Positions 42,673-51,489 of a DNA stretch of 64,000 nucleotides are shown here, piece after piece; the stretch's first letter is position 1, and each line of letters starts with the position of its first letter. The DNA lies in the IMG/VR virus record IMGVR_UViG_3300025087_000039, positions 61,598 to 125,597 of that record; one strand, 5' to 3'. This DNA is from a virus. Both the position numbers and the translations under genes were made by a program. The notes beneath the pieces were generated by a model that saw only the letters and a list, made by a program, of their open reading frames with translations, was not told the origin of the DNA and ran no database searches.

Positions 42673-43068
42673 ATGGGGCATTTATTCGGAGATTATCTTT
42701 TTCAAACAAATAAGATGGCTTTTTTTAAAAAGAAAAAGATAGAATATTTACTTTTACATTGTTGGATATATTCTATATCAGTTTTAATTTTTGTAAGTCC
42801 ATATTATAAATCTCATAATGGACTTATATTTCTATTTTTAATTTTTATTTCTCATGCAATTTTAGATGGGACGAATTTTATTGAGTGGTATCTTTCAAAA
42901 ATTAAAAGTCGATCATGGAAAACCATTAAAGATAATCCTTTAAATTTAGAAAAATATCATACTGAAATAAACATATCATTTGTTTCTTTGGTTCAAACAA
43001 TTGCAGATAACACAATCCATTTATTTCTCATGTATTTGATCTTTAAATATTCATATTTATTCTTTTGA
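42673..43068 (+). CDS. DUF3307-like membrane protein
   Basis: A 131-residue membrane protein. The start 'MGHLFGDYLFQTNKMAFFKKKK' matches the conserved opening of DUF3307 proteins (HxxgDFxxQ...A..K). Three or four hydrophobic helices follow (about 25-42, 50-64, 103-129). Phages and prophages often carry such genes; the role is unknown. Its stop codon overlaps the TTG start of the downstream broken glycosylase gene. Confidence 0.7.
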   Translation: MGHLFGDYLFQTNKMAFFKKKKIEYLLLHCWIYSISVLIFVSPYYKSHNGLIFLFLIFISHAILDGTNFIEWYLSKIKSRSWKTIKDNPLNLEKYHTEINISFVSLVQTIADNTIHLFLMYLIFKYSYLFF

Positions 43069-43476
43069 GATTATGGACTTTTCACCCATCATATCTAGAT
43101 AAAAAAGGTTTGCAAGGTTTGTGGTATGACTCAATTGTAGTCCAGGGAATTTTAAAAAAAATTAATAAATGGTGAAGGACATTGTTGTAAAAATCATCCT
43201 TGTGTTAAATCCTTCTTAACTACGGAGTTTCCTCTAAAAACTTTATCAACATATATGCAGGATATAATTTTGGAAGGAGAAAAGTTCAATATAAATTTTG
43301 ATAGAAAAAAGATTTTAGAAAATGGATTAAATTTAAAATTGTTTGTTAATAAAAATATAACTCAAGAAGAAATTTCAATTTTAATGGAAAGATTAAAAAC
43401 TCGTTCTCCAGAAATTTATAATCAAAACTCTATAAAATTAAAAGAAGAAATACTATTAAATAGTTTGTATATTTAA
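43065..43476 (+). pseudogene. Pyr_excise-type pyrimidine-dimer DNA glycosylase, frameshifted
   Basis: Two frames together spell one protein. From a TTG at 43065 the frame reads MRLWTFHPSYLDKKGL, the conserved opening of a Pyr_excise-family protein, and continues to a TGA at 43173. The +1 frame then continues 'GEGHCCKNHPCVKSF' and runs through the ORF ending at 43476, giving the family's KNHP motif and '...FDRKKI' segment. A single-base excess lies at or near a run of eight A (43154-43161). It could be a true mutation, a sequencing error in the homopolymer, or a programmed +1 frameshift. If intact, the enzyme would excise UV photoproducts from DNA. Confidence 0.75.
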
Positions 43477-43546
43477 TCCAACATCTATATGAATTTAGGT
43501 TTCCCTCTTCTTTAGAACATAAAAGATCTTTGAAAAAGGAAAAAAG

Positions 43547-44653
43547 ATGACCGAGAAAAAGAAAGTTTCAATGGCGCTTCTTTCTATCCTTGAAAACCCA
43601 ATGGTTCTTGACATTATTAATAGAGAAAAAGATGTTATGGATTTAATTCCAGAGGTATTAAATTTTTGGAAATACGATTTAATGAATCGAAAACCTTCTC
43701 CAGCCTATAATGACGGAAATACTTTTCAAAGTACTGATTTAGATTTGGCGACATTTCTTTATTCTCTATCAGGACGTTCCGCAATTATCAATCTTCCAGT
43801 TTATAAAAGTAGAACCGCTAAAACCATTAACGAAGAACAAATGATTGTTTCTTCGAAAAATCGACATGGAAAATTAGTTGGCGTTATGTCAAATAAAGAA
43901 ACATTTGCATTTTCAGTTAGAGTCATTGATATGAATGTCATGACAACTGATAAAGTCGGGTTTCCCAGAAATTTCAACATCACAGATCCTTCTGGAGAAT
44001 TTTATGATGGGTGGCATGAAATTCAATTTCTGCCAAATAATGATGAAAATAAATTTCTTCAAGAAACCCAAATTTTGACAGAGAACAAAATTATCTTTAA
44101 AAACTTTGTTCACCCAAATAGATGGATTAGTTTTTATGGTCAATATTATTTCATTACAAAAATTTTAGAGAAGAGACTCACAGAAGAATGTCAAAATATT
44201 TTTGAACAGATTAAAGAGATGAAGAAAAAAATTCCTTTAACTTCCTCTGATAAAGATTTTACTCCATCGCCTAAAAAAGATACCTCAGATTTAGTATCAA
44301 ATAAAGTTCAGTGTTTTGAATGCGATATTGATATAGATTTTTCAGGAGATTTTAAGAAATATGATATAACGAAAGAAATTATGCTTGATCTAATTGATAA
44401 AAGAAATTATTATTTGTATACAGCCCTTCCATTGCTTAGATTTAATACAAGACTTACAGAATTTGCATTCTATAAATATGGAGAGGGAAAATTTCCATCC
44501 TGGTTGAAAAATGTTAAATGGGAAGAAGGTTATCGAGAAAAAGGAAAGAGGACTGATTGGGAAAGATTAGTTCTTTTTCAACCAAAGCCATTTCAACCAG
44601 GAATTGCAATTAGAAAAAGAACTTTTGAAAGGACAATTCAAGAGAGGGAATAG
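43547..44653 (+). CDS. Unknown protein
   Basis: A 368-residue soluble protein of no recognised family. The N-terminal half is mixed alpha/beta with 'HGKLVGVMSNKETFAFSVRV'. A disordered Ser/Lys/Pro-rich linker lies near residues 230-255, and a C-terminal domain carries a single CFEC pair (about 261-264). The end 'KPFQPGIAIRKRTFER' is basic. It has an aaaaagga-type ribosome site. It is coupled to the RNA ligase gene downstream (TAGTG), so a role in nucleic-acid repair is possible but unsupported. Confidence 0.7.
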   Translation: MTEKKKVSMALLSILENPMVLDIINREKDVMDLIPEVLNFWKYDLMNRKPSPAYNDGNTFQSTDLDLATFLYSLSGRSAIINLPVYKSRTAKTINEEQMIVSSKNRHGKLVGVMSNKETFAFSVRVIDMNVMTTDKVGFPRNFNITDPSGEFYDGWHEIQFLPNNDENKFLQETQILTENKIIFKNFVHPNRWISFYGQYYFITKILEKRLTEECQNIFEQIKEMKKKIPLTSSDKDFTPSPKKDTSDLVSNKVQCFECDIDIDFSGDFKKYDITKEIMLDLIDKRNYYLYTALPLLRFNTRLTEFAFYKYGEGKFPSWLKNVKWEEGYREKGKRTDWERLVLFQPKPFQPGIAIRKRTFERTIQERE

Positions 44654-45285
44654 TGTTAGAAAAATATCCAAAAACATTTCATCTTCCATGGAGTCCCGGG
44701 AAAACAAAAGATGATAGGACTCTTTTTGATTTAGAAAATTTTAAAAACAAAATTGTAGTGATGACTGAAAAAATGGATGGTGAAAATACATCCATGACTA
44801 GAGAGAAAATTTGGCACAGAAGTTTAGATTCATTTTCTGGACATTTTTCAAGACATTATGTAAATAGAATTCATGGAAATATTAAATCTTTAATTCCAGA
44901 AAATATAAGAATATGTGGTGAGAATCTTCATTATCAAAAAAGTATAAAATATGATAACTTAAAAGATTTCTTTTTAGTGTTTTCGATTTGGGAAAATAAT
45001 ATATGTTTAAGTTTGGATGATACAAAAAGACTATGTAGTTATTTTGGTTTAACTTTTGTTCCAATTTTTAAAATATTTTTATGGGATGAAGAAGAAATAT
45101 TACATGTTCAAAATGATTTAAATTTTGAAAAAACTGAAGGGTATGTCATAAGATTATTTGACTCTTTTAAATTTGAAGATTTTAATAAATCAGTTGTTAA
45201 ATATGTTAGGAAACATCATGTTCAAACTGATGAGCATTGGATGAATAATAAGAATCTAAAAAAGAACCTTTTAGAAAAAATCTAA
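44653..45285 (+). CDS. RNA ligase family protein
   Basis: A 210-residue nucleotidyltransferase of the RNA_ligase superfamily: 'YPKTFHLPWSPG' at the N-terminus, motif I 'TEKMDGENTSM' with the adenylated Lys, 'RICGENLHYQKS' (motif III region), 'FEKTEGYVIRL' (motif IV) and 'VVKYVRKHH' (motif V). Minimal ligases of this kind join RNA ends, commonly to mend tRNAs cut by host defence nucleases. The start is a GTG overlapping the previous stop, with agaggga upstream. A second, larger RNA ligase is encoded at 62739. Confidence 0.85.
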   Translation: MLEKYPKTFHLPWSPGKTKDDRTLFDLENFKNKIVVMTEKMDGENTSMTREKIWHRSLDSFSGHFSRHYVNRIHGNIKSLIPENIRICGENLHYQKSIKYDNLKDFFLVFSIWENNICLSLDDTKRLCSYFGLTFVPIFKIFLWDEEEILHVQNDLNFEKTEGYVIRLFDSFKFEDFNKSVVKYVRKHHVQTDEHWMNNKNLKKNLLEKI

Positions 45286-45301
45286 AAAGAAAGATCTTTG
45301 G

Positions 45302-45973
45302 ATGCCCGATCCATTTCGGATTTTTTCTGTTTTTTGCCCTTGCTGCAATAAAAGATTTCAAGTCAAAGGAGATAAATTTTGGCCAAGCCGAAATATGAAT
45401 TTTTTAATTTGTAAACGTTGTTATGAAACTGTTGAAGAGGGATCAGTTTTTGTAGTTAATGAAAAAGAAATTAAAATTATTAAATGTCCAAAATGTAATA
45501 TAAAAAGAGGAGTCTCATTAAATGAATTTAATATTAAAAAAGAAAGATATATTAAGGGAGAAATTATTTGTATTTCTTGTAGAAGGATTGAGAATTCAAC
45601 AGGAATCAAAACAAGAAGTGATAATAATTTAAAACCTTTTTCTTTGAAATGTTCTAATTGTCAAGAATCTAGAATGGTTTCATCTCCAATTTATCAAAAG
45701 TCTCAAGTGGAAATTTTAGAAAAATATAACATTTGTTTTAAATGTGTAAAAGCTATTAAAGAAAATCCTTATTTTGAAAAACAACAAATTAAAAATGGGA
45801 AGTGTATTTTGATTTCAGGAAAAGTCGAAGATCGTTGTTCTAACTTTTTAAAATCTGGAAAAAATCAATATGAAAAAGATTGTGAATATTATGATTCTTG
45901 TTTAACTTTAGCAGGAAAATTAAATTGGCCAGGATTTAAAAATATTGTTATTGAAGATATAAAAAATGTCTAA
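45302..45973 (+). CDS. Multi-zinc-ribbon protein
   Basis: A 223-residue protein with three successive CxxC...CxxC units: CPCC/CKRC (about 12-40), CPKC/CISC (about 60-93) and CSNC/CFKC (about 115-149), then a fourth Cys-containing C-terminal region. Repeated zinc ribbons of this kind usually bind nucleic acid or proteins. No named family recognised. It overlaps the next small gene by 8 bp. Confidence 0.65.
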   Translation: MPDPFRIFSVFCPCCNKRFQVKGDKFWPSRNMNFLICKRCYETVEEGSVFVVNEKEIKIIKCPKCNIKRGVSLNEFNIKKERYIKGEIICISCRRIENSTGIKTRSDNNLKPFSLKCSNCQESRMVSSPIYQKSQVEILEKYNICFKCVKAIKENPYFEKQQIKNGKCILISGKVEDRCSNFLKSGKNQYEKDCEYYDSCLTLAGKLNWPGFKNIVIEDIKNV

Positions 45974-46223
45974 TATATTTCATGTATATAAAGACACCAA
46001 ATTAAATATTATGATAAAAATTCCACCTGATTCTGAATTGTGTTCATTTTTAGAATTAGGACTAGGTTATCCAAAATTTTATAGGAGAGATGTTTCAAAG
46101 GAAATTGAAGATTTCACATTTGTTAAAAGAGTATTGAGCACAGAAAAAGACGATAATATTTTATCATTATCTGAATACTTTTCACTGAGAGACAACAATA
46201 AAAAACGGAGAGAGAAAAAATGA
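45966..46223 (+). CDS. Small unknown protein
   Basis: An 85-residue protein with mixed alpha/beta character and a strongly basic C-terminus (NNKKRREKK). It is bracketed by 8-bp and 4-bp overlaps with its neighbours, so it is almost certainly translated. Function unknown. Confidence 0.55.
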   Translation: MSNIFHVYKDTKLNIMIKIPPDSELCSFLELGLGYPKFYRRDVSKEIEDFTFVKRVLSTEKDDNILSLSEYFSLRDNNKKRREKK

Positions 46224-46990
46224 ATTTAGCAGATCTTGTGAAGAATGAGAATCCAGACAATATGGTAAATCAATCTAAAGAATCAATTGAACAGACAGAA
46301 AAAAATCCTGTCGAAGAAAAAAAAGAAATTAGTCAAACGACAAATAATTTTTCTGCGCCAATTATAGATTTTTCATCTTGGTTTTTAAAATATAGTAAAC
46401 AACTTCCAAATATTAATCATTCTCAAATTGACATTAGGGGCATTGACCCTATGGAAACTATGGTGTGTTCATACCTTGATCCAAAAGGTGGGGAATTCAA
46501 AGGAAATCCAAAGAAATTGATTAAGGTTATTACTAGGGCAAATACCACACCGGTTTTGTCCCTACCTCCTGTTGGAATGAAAATTTTTAATAATGGATTT
46601 TTTATTCTTTATGGAATAAATGAAAAACTTTTTATTAAAACGTATGGAACAAAAACTGGCCTTTTTTATCGTTTATGTGGCATCACTGAAGATGGGTGTG
46701 TACCGTTTCCCATTGGAAATAAAATCAAAAGAAAAGATATCGGCAAAGCTTCAATTTCTATTCCAATCGAGAATATTGAAGCGATTCAATCTCAAATGAA
46801 TAAACCTGTAAATATGGAAGATATCGTTTTACTTTACCCCCAGATTTCAAAAACAAATATTGAATTTAAAACTTTGGGTGAAGTGGTTAAATGGTTTAAT
46901 GAAAGACTTACAAATATTTTTGACGTTAATCATTATATTCAGATTGATGAAGTTTTGTTAAATTTGTTTTTTAATGTTGAAAAAAGTTAA
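46220..46990 (+). CDS. Unknown protein with a disordered N-terminus
   Basis: A 256-residue protein. Residues 1-45 are Asn/Glu/Gln-rich and look disordered; the rest is a globular domain with 'PPVGMKIFNNGFFILYGINEKLFIKTYGTKTG'. It has a good ribosome site (acggagag). A strong hairpin follows, as after the other possibly abundant proteins of the window. No family recognised; a structural role is possible. Confidence 0.65.
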   Translation: MNLADLVKNENPDNMVNQSKESIEQTEKNPVEEKKEISQTTNNFSAPIIDFSSWFLKYSKQLPNINHSQIDIRGIDPMETMVCSYLDPKGGEFKGNPKKLIKVITRANTTPVLSLPPVGMKIFNNGFFILYGINEKLFIKTYGTKTGLFYRLCGITEDGCVPFPIGNKIKRKDIGKASISIPIENIEAIQSQMNKPVNMEDIVLLYPQISKTNIEFKTLGEVVKWFNERLTNIFDVNHYIQIDEVLLNLFFNVEKS

Positions 46991-47024
46991 GCGAATATGA
47001 ACAACTAAACCCGTAAACGATAAA

Positions 47025-47062
47025 AGGGGGTTGGGAGAAAACTAAATTTCTCCCAACCCCCT
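47025..47062 (+). terminator. Long GC-rich stem-loop
   Basis: A perfect 16-bp stem (47025-47040 with 47047-47062; core ggggttgggagaaa) with a 6-nt loop, the longest stem in the window. It is followed by agaattga, not a T-run. It lies between the 46220 gene and the heptose kinase gene, whose ribosome site follows closely. Confidence 0.8.
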
Positions 47063-47083
47063 AGAATTGAAGGGAGAAAAATA

Positions 47084-48046
47084 ATGAAAGAAAAAAAAGA
47101 TGATTATAAAAAAATTGATTACAGAGGAAAAAATGTTTTAATTTTTGGAGACTTAATGTTAGATTATTATATTTGGGGAAATGTTGAAAGAATTTCCCCA
47201 GAAGCTCCAGTTCCAATTGTCGAAGTGGTTGACAAATCTTATAATCTTGGTGGGTGTGGAAATGTTGCAAATAATATTTCTTCATTGGGTGGAAATGCTT
47301 TTTTATGTAGTATTATTGGAGATGATAAATCATCAAGAAAAATTTTAGAGATTTGTGAAAGAAATAATATTAATACAGATGGAGTTTTAAGAACTAAAGA
47401 AAGAAAAACAACGACTAAAGTTAGAATTATGTCAAATAGACAACAACTTTTAAGAATTGATGAAGAAATAAAAACTATAGTGTCTGATAGTCAAATAAAA
47501 AATTTTAAAGATATTATTGAAAAAATAAATGTAGAAATTCATGTCATATTAATTTCTGATTATTTAAAAGGAGTTGTTGAAAGTTCAATTATAAATTATC
47601 TTTCTAATAAGTTTAAAGACTCTTATATTTTGGTTGATCCAAAAGGAACTGATTATAAGAAATATGGAAAAGTTTATGCAATTACACCAAATTTAAAAGA
47701 AGCAAAAGAGTTTTCTAAAAAAGAAAAATTATCAGAGATGGGAAAATATATTTTAAATGAAGCAGATGTTCAAAATGTAATAATAACCAGAGGAAAAAAT
47801 GGTATGTCATTATATGGAAAAACTTATGAAAAACAGTTTCCAGCAAAAAGGCCAAGACAAGTTTTTGATGTATGCGGGGCTGGGGATACAGTTCTAGCCA
47901 CACTTGGTTTAGAGATATCCAAACAAAGTGAAATTTTTCAAGCGATAAAAATTGCAAATATTGCAGGAGGGATTGTAGTTGGAAAAATTGGAACTAGCTT
48001 TGTAACCCCTTTAGAAATAGAACGTGTCTTGAATGAAAATAAATGA
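47084..48046 (+). CDS. D-glycero-beta-D-manno-heptose-7-phosphate kinase (HldE/RfaE kinase domain)
   Basis: A 320-residue PfkB/ribokinase-fold sugar kinase matching the kinase half of HldE: 'VLIFGDLMLDYYIWGNVERISPEAPVPIV' (cut here as successive motifs), 'LGGCGNVANNI', the anion-hole/catalytic 'FDVCGAGDTVLA' with base Asp, and 'GKIGTSFVTPLEI' at the end. The bacterial enzyme makes heptose bisphosphate for lipopolysaccharide inner core. The cytidylyltransferase half is absent. A phage copy suggests alteration of host LPS, synthesis of a heptose-based modification, or production of signalling heptose phosphates. It points to a Gram-negative host. The ribosome site is aaggga. Confidence 0.86.
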   Translation: MKEKKDDYKKIDYRGKNVLIFGDLMLDYYIWGNVERISPEAPVPIVEVVDKSYNLGGCGNVANNISSLGGNAFLCSIIGDDKSSRKILEICERNNINTDGVLRTKERKTTTKVRIMSNRQQLLRIDEEIKTIVSDSQIKNFKDIIEKINVEIHVILISDYLKGVVESSIINYLSNKFKDSYILVDPKGTDYKKYGKVYAITPNLKEAKEFSKKEKLSEMGKYILNEADVQNVIITRGKNGMSLYGKTYEKQFPAKRPRQVFDVCGAGDTVLATLGLEISKQSEIFQAIKIANIAGGIVVGKIGTSFVTPLEIERVLNENK

Positions 48047-48764
48047 ATCGGTTTCATATTATTTAAATAATGTTTATTCTTATGACATAAGATCTTGTCA
48101 TTATTCTATTTTAAAAAATTTATGTACAGATTTATCTAATATAAATGAGAATGATAAAGAACAAAGAAATATTGAAATCGGTAAAAAAATGAGGGATAAT
48201 CCTAAACTTATTAAATTACTTAGAAATACGACAGAAAAAATTATAGACGAATATATAAGAATAAATAATATTGATAATTCAGAAATCGTAATAAGACAAT
48301 ATGATGGTTTGTTATTAACAAAAAAATTAAACAGAGAAAAAATAGATTTATTTTTACCATTAGAATTACAAAATATTTTTGATAAATTCTTGATTTCGAT
48401 AAATAGAAATATGTATATATCTTTTGATAGTCAAAAAAACAAACTTAAAATAAAAGGAGTTTCACATCAATATGAAAGAATGAATTATCTATATGAAAAA
48501 ATAATAAAACTAAATTTTGCTGAAAGGGGTTCAATTTTTAAAGGGTTACAAAAAATAAAAAATTATTTATTTGAATGCGATGATATAGAATTATTTTGCA
48601 TTCCATTTGAAGATAAATATAGTATTCTCCTTAAAGAATATGGAGAAGTTTATCTAAACGAAAATTCTTTTAAATTGATTGATATAAATGAGGTTGACAA
48701 ACAAAAATATTTTGATATTTATATATTACCTTTTTCAAAAAGTATTGTTTGGCAATTTTCTTAA
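48033..48764 (+). CDS. Unknown protein with polymerase-palm-like motifs
   Basis: A 243-residue protein. 'VYSYDIRSCHYSILKNL' (about residues 15-30) resembles the metal-binding 'D-x2-SxYPS' motif of family B DNA polymerases, and 'IVIRQYDGLLL' (about 87-97) could supply a second acidic strand like the YxDTDS motif. It is far too short for a full polymerase. It may be a polymerase-derived fold used in another role or chance similarity. It overlaps the kinase gene by 14 bp. Confidence 0.4.
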   Translation: MKINESVSYYLNNVYSYDIRSCHYSILKNLCTDLSNINENDKEQRNIEIGKKMRDNPKLIKLLRNTTEKIIDEYIRINNIDNSEIVIRQYDGLLLTKKLNREKIDLFLPLELQNIFDKFLISINRNMYISFDSQKNKLKIKGVSHQYERMNYLYEKIIKLNFAERGSIFKGLQKIKNYLFECDDIELFCIPFEDKYSILLKEYGEVYLNENSFKLIDINEVDKQKYFDIYILPFSKSIVWQFS

Positions 48765-48816
48765 AAAAGAAAACTAAAAAATAGTTTTAAAACGGAGTAG
48801 AAAGGATAAAAAGCAA

Positions 48817-49071
48817 ATGAGTGAAGATCGTTGTAAAATCAAAGTTTCTGGTTTTTCTTTTCCAATGCTTTGTCCTCCTAATTGCAAATATTTCAAAATT
48901 TTGAATGACTGTGAAATTTGTTCTAAATGTCCTGTTCGTTTATGTTCAGTGGCATTAAATCCTTTAAGAAGAATGGGAACAGTTCATCCAAATATTTATC
49001 GAAAAGATTGGGCGGAAGAATGGCATAAGTTTTTCACTGGAATTATTGAAGAGCCAAATCTCGAGGAATAG
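48817..49071 (+). CDS. Small Cys-rich protein
   Basis: An 84-residue protein with eight Cys, including LCPPNCKYF, CEICSKCPVRLC, able to bind one or two metal sites, then an aromatic acidic tail. The pattern recalls short phage zinc peptides; no function known. It is followed 10 bp later by the next small gene. Confidence 0.55.
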   Translation: MSEDRCKIKVSGFSFPMLCPPNCKYFKILNDCEICSKCPVRLCSVALNPLRRMGTVHPNIYRKDWAEEWHKFFTGIIEEPNLEE

Positions 49072-49080
49072 GAATATAGA

Positions 49081-49383
49081 ATGAAAGTCATCCCGACTTA
49101 TGGGGAAGAACAAGTTATTTTTGCTGATCAATGTGATGATGAAAAATGGTTTATAGCTAGAAGAGACGATGAAAGTGGATTTTTGATCAAAACTAATGAT
49201 AATATTTATTCATTTATTTCTTTGGAAACAAGAACTGAATTATTAGGGATTGAACCATCTGAGGATCTTAAGGAGTTTTTAGAGGAAGCAATTAAAAAAG
49301 GTTATGAGGTTGAAATGTTCAACTCACTTATGGATTTTAAAAATTGGATTTATGAAACATTTATCAAAACTGAAATAAAGTGA
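49081..49383 (+). CDS. Small acidic unknown protein
   Basis: A 100-residue acidic protein, mixed alpha/beta, with 'DDEKWFIARRDDESGFLIK' and a C-terminal helix ending in FKNWIYETF. It has a good ribosome site (aggaatatag). No family recognised. Confidence 0.55.
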   Translation: MKVIPTYGEEQVIFADQCDDEKWFIARRDDESGFLIKTNDNIYSFISLETRTELLGIEPSEDLKEFLEEAIKKGYEVEMFNSLMDFKNWIYETFIKTEIK

Positions 49384-49429
49384 GTATTTTTCTTGAATCT
49401 CAAAGATTAAAAGAAAGGAATCAATTTTT

Positions 49430-49729
49430 ATGACTCTTCTAGAAATGAAAGAAATAATTGAAGATCTTATTGATAAAGGTTTTGGAGAACGACAAGTTAT
49501 TTTACGAGGAAATATAATGCATGGTGCATTTGCTGGAGTTTTTACCTCAGAAGATTATGATGGAAACAATGAAGAAGATTTTGAAAAAGAAATTATTGAG
49601 CATGGGGCAACTTGTCATAATGTACCTGGTATAATTTATATAGATTCTTCTTGGGATGAAAGAAATTATATTGAAGAAAAATGGGATGAAATAAATAGAA
49701 AGTTTCATCCAGAGGAATATAATGATTGA
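49430..49729 (+). CDS. Small acidic unknown protein
   Basis: A 99-residue protein beginning 'TLLEMKEIIEDLIDKGFGERQVIL', a helix-strand start common in small phage proteins, then a Glu/Asp-rich segment and 'GIIYIDSSWDERNYIE'. It overlaps the macro-domain gene by 8 bp. Function unknown. Confidence 0.55.
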   Translation: MTLLEMKEIIEDLIDKGFGERQVILRGNIMHGAFAGVFTSEDYDGNNEEDFEKEIIEHGATCHNVPGIIYIDSSWDERNYIEEKWDEINRKFHPEEYND

Positions 49730-50201
49730 TATAACATATACAAATGGAGATGCGACAAATCCCATAGGATCTGGGAAAAAATATATTATTCATGTTTGCA
49801 ATGATATTGGAAAATGGGGCGCTGGGTTTGTTTTAGCAATTTCTAAAAAATGGTCTTTTCCGCAAGCTAAATTTTTAGTTATATCCAAAGCTGGTAATTC
49901 TATTTTGGGCAGTTGTCAATTTTGTAAAGTATCAGATGAAATCACAGTTATAAATATGATCGCTCAACATGGCATAAGATCAAAAAATAATATTTCACCA
50001 ATACGTTATGATGCGTTAGAAAAATGTTTAAAAGAAATTTCAGAATTTATTTTATATAAAAAGTTAAATAATATATCAATTCATGCCCCAAGAATAGGCT
50101 GTGGATTAGCCGGGGGAAAATGGGAAAAAATTGAACCTTTATTGATTAAATATTTTTCTAAAAATAATATTCCAATTTTTATTTATGATTATAAACCTTA
50201 A
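49722..50201 (+). CDS. Macro-domain (ADP-ribose-1''-phosphatase-like) protein
   Basis: A 159-residue single macro domain: 'ITYTNGDATNPIGSGKK', ligand-loop 'IIHVCNDIGKWGAGFVLAI' and 'IHAPRIGCGLAGGKWEKI'. Macro domains of this Poa1-like layout bind or hydrolyse ADP-ribose derivatives, for example the ADP-ribose 1''-phosphate made during RNA end healing, or remove ADP-ribose from macromolecules. Its position next to a nucleotidyltransferase and near RNA ligases favours RNA repair or counter-defence. The ribosome site is agaggaa. Confidence 0.85.
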   Translation: MIDITYTNGDATNPIGSGKKYIIHVCNDIGKWGAGFVLAISKKWSFPQAKFLVISKAGNSILGSCQFCKVSDEITVINMIAQHGIRSKNNISPIRYDALEKCLKEISEFILYKKLNNISIHAPRIGCGLAGGKWEKIEPLLIKYFSKNNIPIFIYDYKP

Positions 50202-50210
50202 AAATATAAA

Positions 50211-51122
50211 ATGAATATTTTAGCTGACTTATTTAAAAAGGGTTTATTACCCAAAGGAATTAAAAAATGGATTATTGAAGATTGTCATTATTTAGTGACC
50301 ATGGGAAGTTATGCGTACGGCATTTCCCAAGAATTATCTGATGTTGATTTATACGGTTTTTGTATCCCTCCAAGAGAAATTGTATTTCCTCATACTTTAG
50401 GAATTATTCGTAGTTTTGGAAATCAAGGAGAGAGATTCGATCAATTTCAACAACATCATATTTTAGATAAAGAACAAAAGAAAGAATTTGATATTACAAT
50501 ATATAATATTGTTAAATATTTTCAATTATGTATGGACAATAATCCAAACATGATTGACAGTTTGTTTGTCCCTTTCAATTGTATTAATCATATGACAAAG
50601 GTTGGAAATATTGTTAGAGAAAATAGAAAAATATTTTTAAGTAAAAAGGCATGGTGGAGTTTTAAAGGGTATTCTTTTTCACAAATTCATAAATTAAAAA
50701 CTAAAAATCCGATTGGTAAAAGAAAATCCTTAATTGAAAAATATGGATGGGATACAAAATTTGGTAGCCATGCGGTTCGACTTCTTTTAGAAGTAGAGCA
50801 AATATTAAATGAAGGGGATATAGATCTTCAAAGAGATCGTGAACAATTAAAGGCAATACGTCGTGGCGAATGGACAATGGATGAATTAATTAAATATGTA
50901 TCTGATAAAGAAAAACAATTAGAAGGGTTATATCTGAAAAGTAAATTGCCTCAATATCCAAGGGAAAGAGAGCTGAAAAATTTATTAATGTCATGTCTTG
51001 AAGAACATTATGGTTCTCTGGATTCTGCAATGAAATCGTTAGATGGATTGGGAGATTTTCAAAAATTATTTTTAGACCTTGAAAATATTTTATCTAAGTA
51101 CGATTGGAGAGGACCTTCCTAA
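50211..51122 (+). CDS. RlaP-like nucleotidyltransferase
   Basis: A 303-residue polymerase-beta-type nucleotidyltransferase. The active-site motif is 'TMGSYAYGISQELSDVDLYG' (GSxAYG...SDxDxxG), with the two catalytic Asp of a GS-x10-DxD arrangement. The layout matches the 'RNA repair pathway DNA polymerase beta family' (PF10127, RlaP-type). The C-terminal half is helical. It is 9 bp after the macro-domain gene, which together with the ligases suggests a dispersed RNA-repair system. Confidence 0.75.
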   Translation: MNILADLFKKGLLPKGIKKWIIEDCHYLVTMGSYAYGISQELSDVDLYGFCIPPREIVFPHTLGIIRSFGNQGERFDQFQQHHILDKEQKKEFDITIYNIVKYFQLCMDNNPNMIDSLFVPFNCINHMTKVGNIVRENRKIFLSKKAWWSFKGYSFSQIHKLKTKNPIGKRKSLIEKYGWDTKFGSHAVRLLLEVEQILNEGDIDLQRDREQLKAIRRGEWTMDELIKYVSDKEKQLEGLYLKSKLPQYPRERELKNLLMSCLEEHYGSLDSAMKSLDGLGDFQKLFLDLENILSKYDWRGPS

Positions 51123-51125
51123 ACG

Positions 51126-51488
51126 ATGTCAGAAAAAAAGATGACTAATCAGGAGATAATCAATAAAATAAAAGATTTAAAAAATGAATTGAATCAAAGA
51201 CAACAAGAATTGGAACTTGAGAATCTTAAAAAAGAACATAGAAGAAACACATTTGGATTTCAAAATATAGATCTCCTTTTAGAATATTTTAAAGATCATG
51301 AAAATGTTAATTGTAATGACGTTAATAAAATTAATAAAAGACACTGTCCAAGATGCATATTATTAGAAATGAAAGATAGAGGTTTTTGGGATGATGATTT
51401 TATTTTAGAAATCACAATTAAGAAATTCGATTTTCGTAATTATGCTGAAAAACTCAGAAGGCTACCAGACTTATCAAAAGGAGAATAG
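51126..51488 (+). CDS. Unknown coiled-coil protein with a CPRC pair
   Basis: A 120-residue protein. The first ~45 residues form an amphipathic coiled coil (Lys/Glu/Gln-rich, NKIKDLKNELNQRQQELELE), followed by a domain with 'HCPRCILLEMKDRGFW'. The stop lies 1 nt before the next ATG. No clear ribosome site. Function unknown. Confidence 0.5.
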   Translation: MSEKKMTNQEIINKIKDLKNELNQRQQELELENLKKEHRRNTFGFQNIDLLLEYFKDHENVNCNDVNKINKRHCPRCILLEMKDRGFWDDDFILEITIKKFDFRNYAEKLRRLPDLSKGE

Positions 51489-51489
51489 A

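Noticed and set aside
43069-43254. Apparent noncoding gap after the DUF3307-like gene
   Set aside because: Not noncoding: reading a TTG start and a one-base shift gives a Pyr_excise-type protein, reported as a frameshifted gene.
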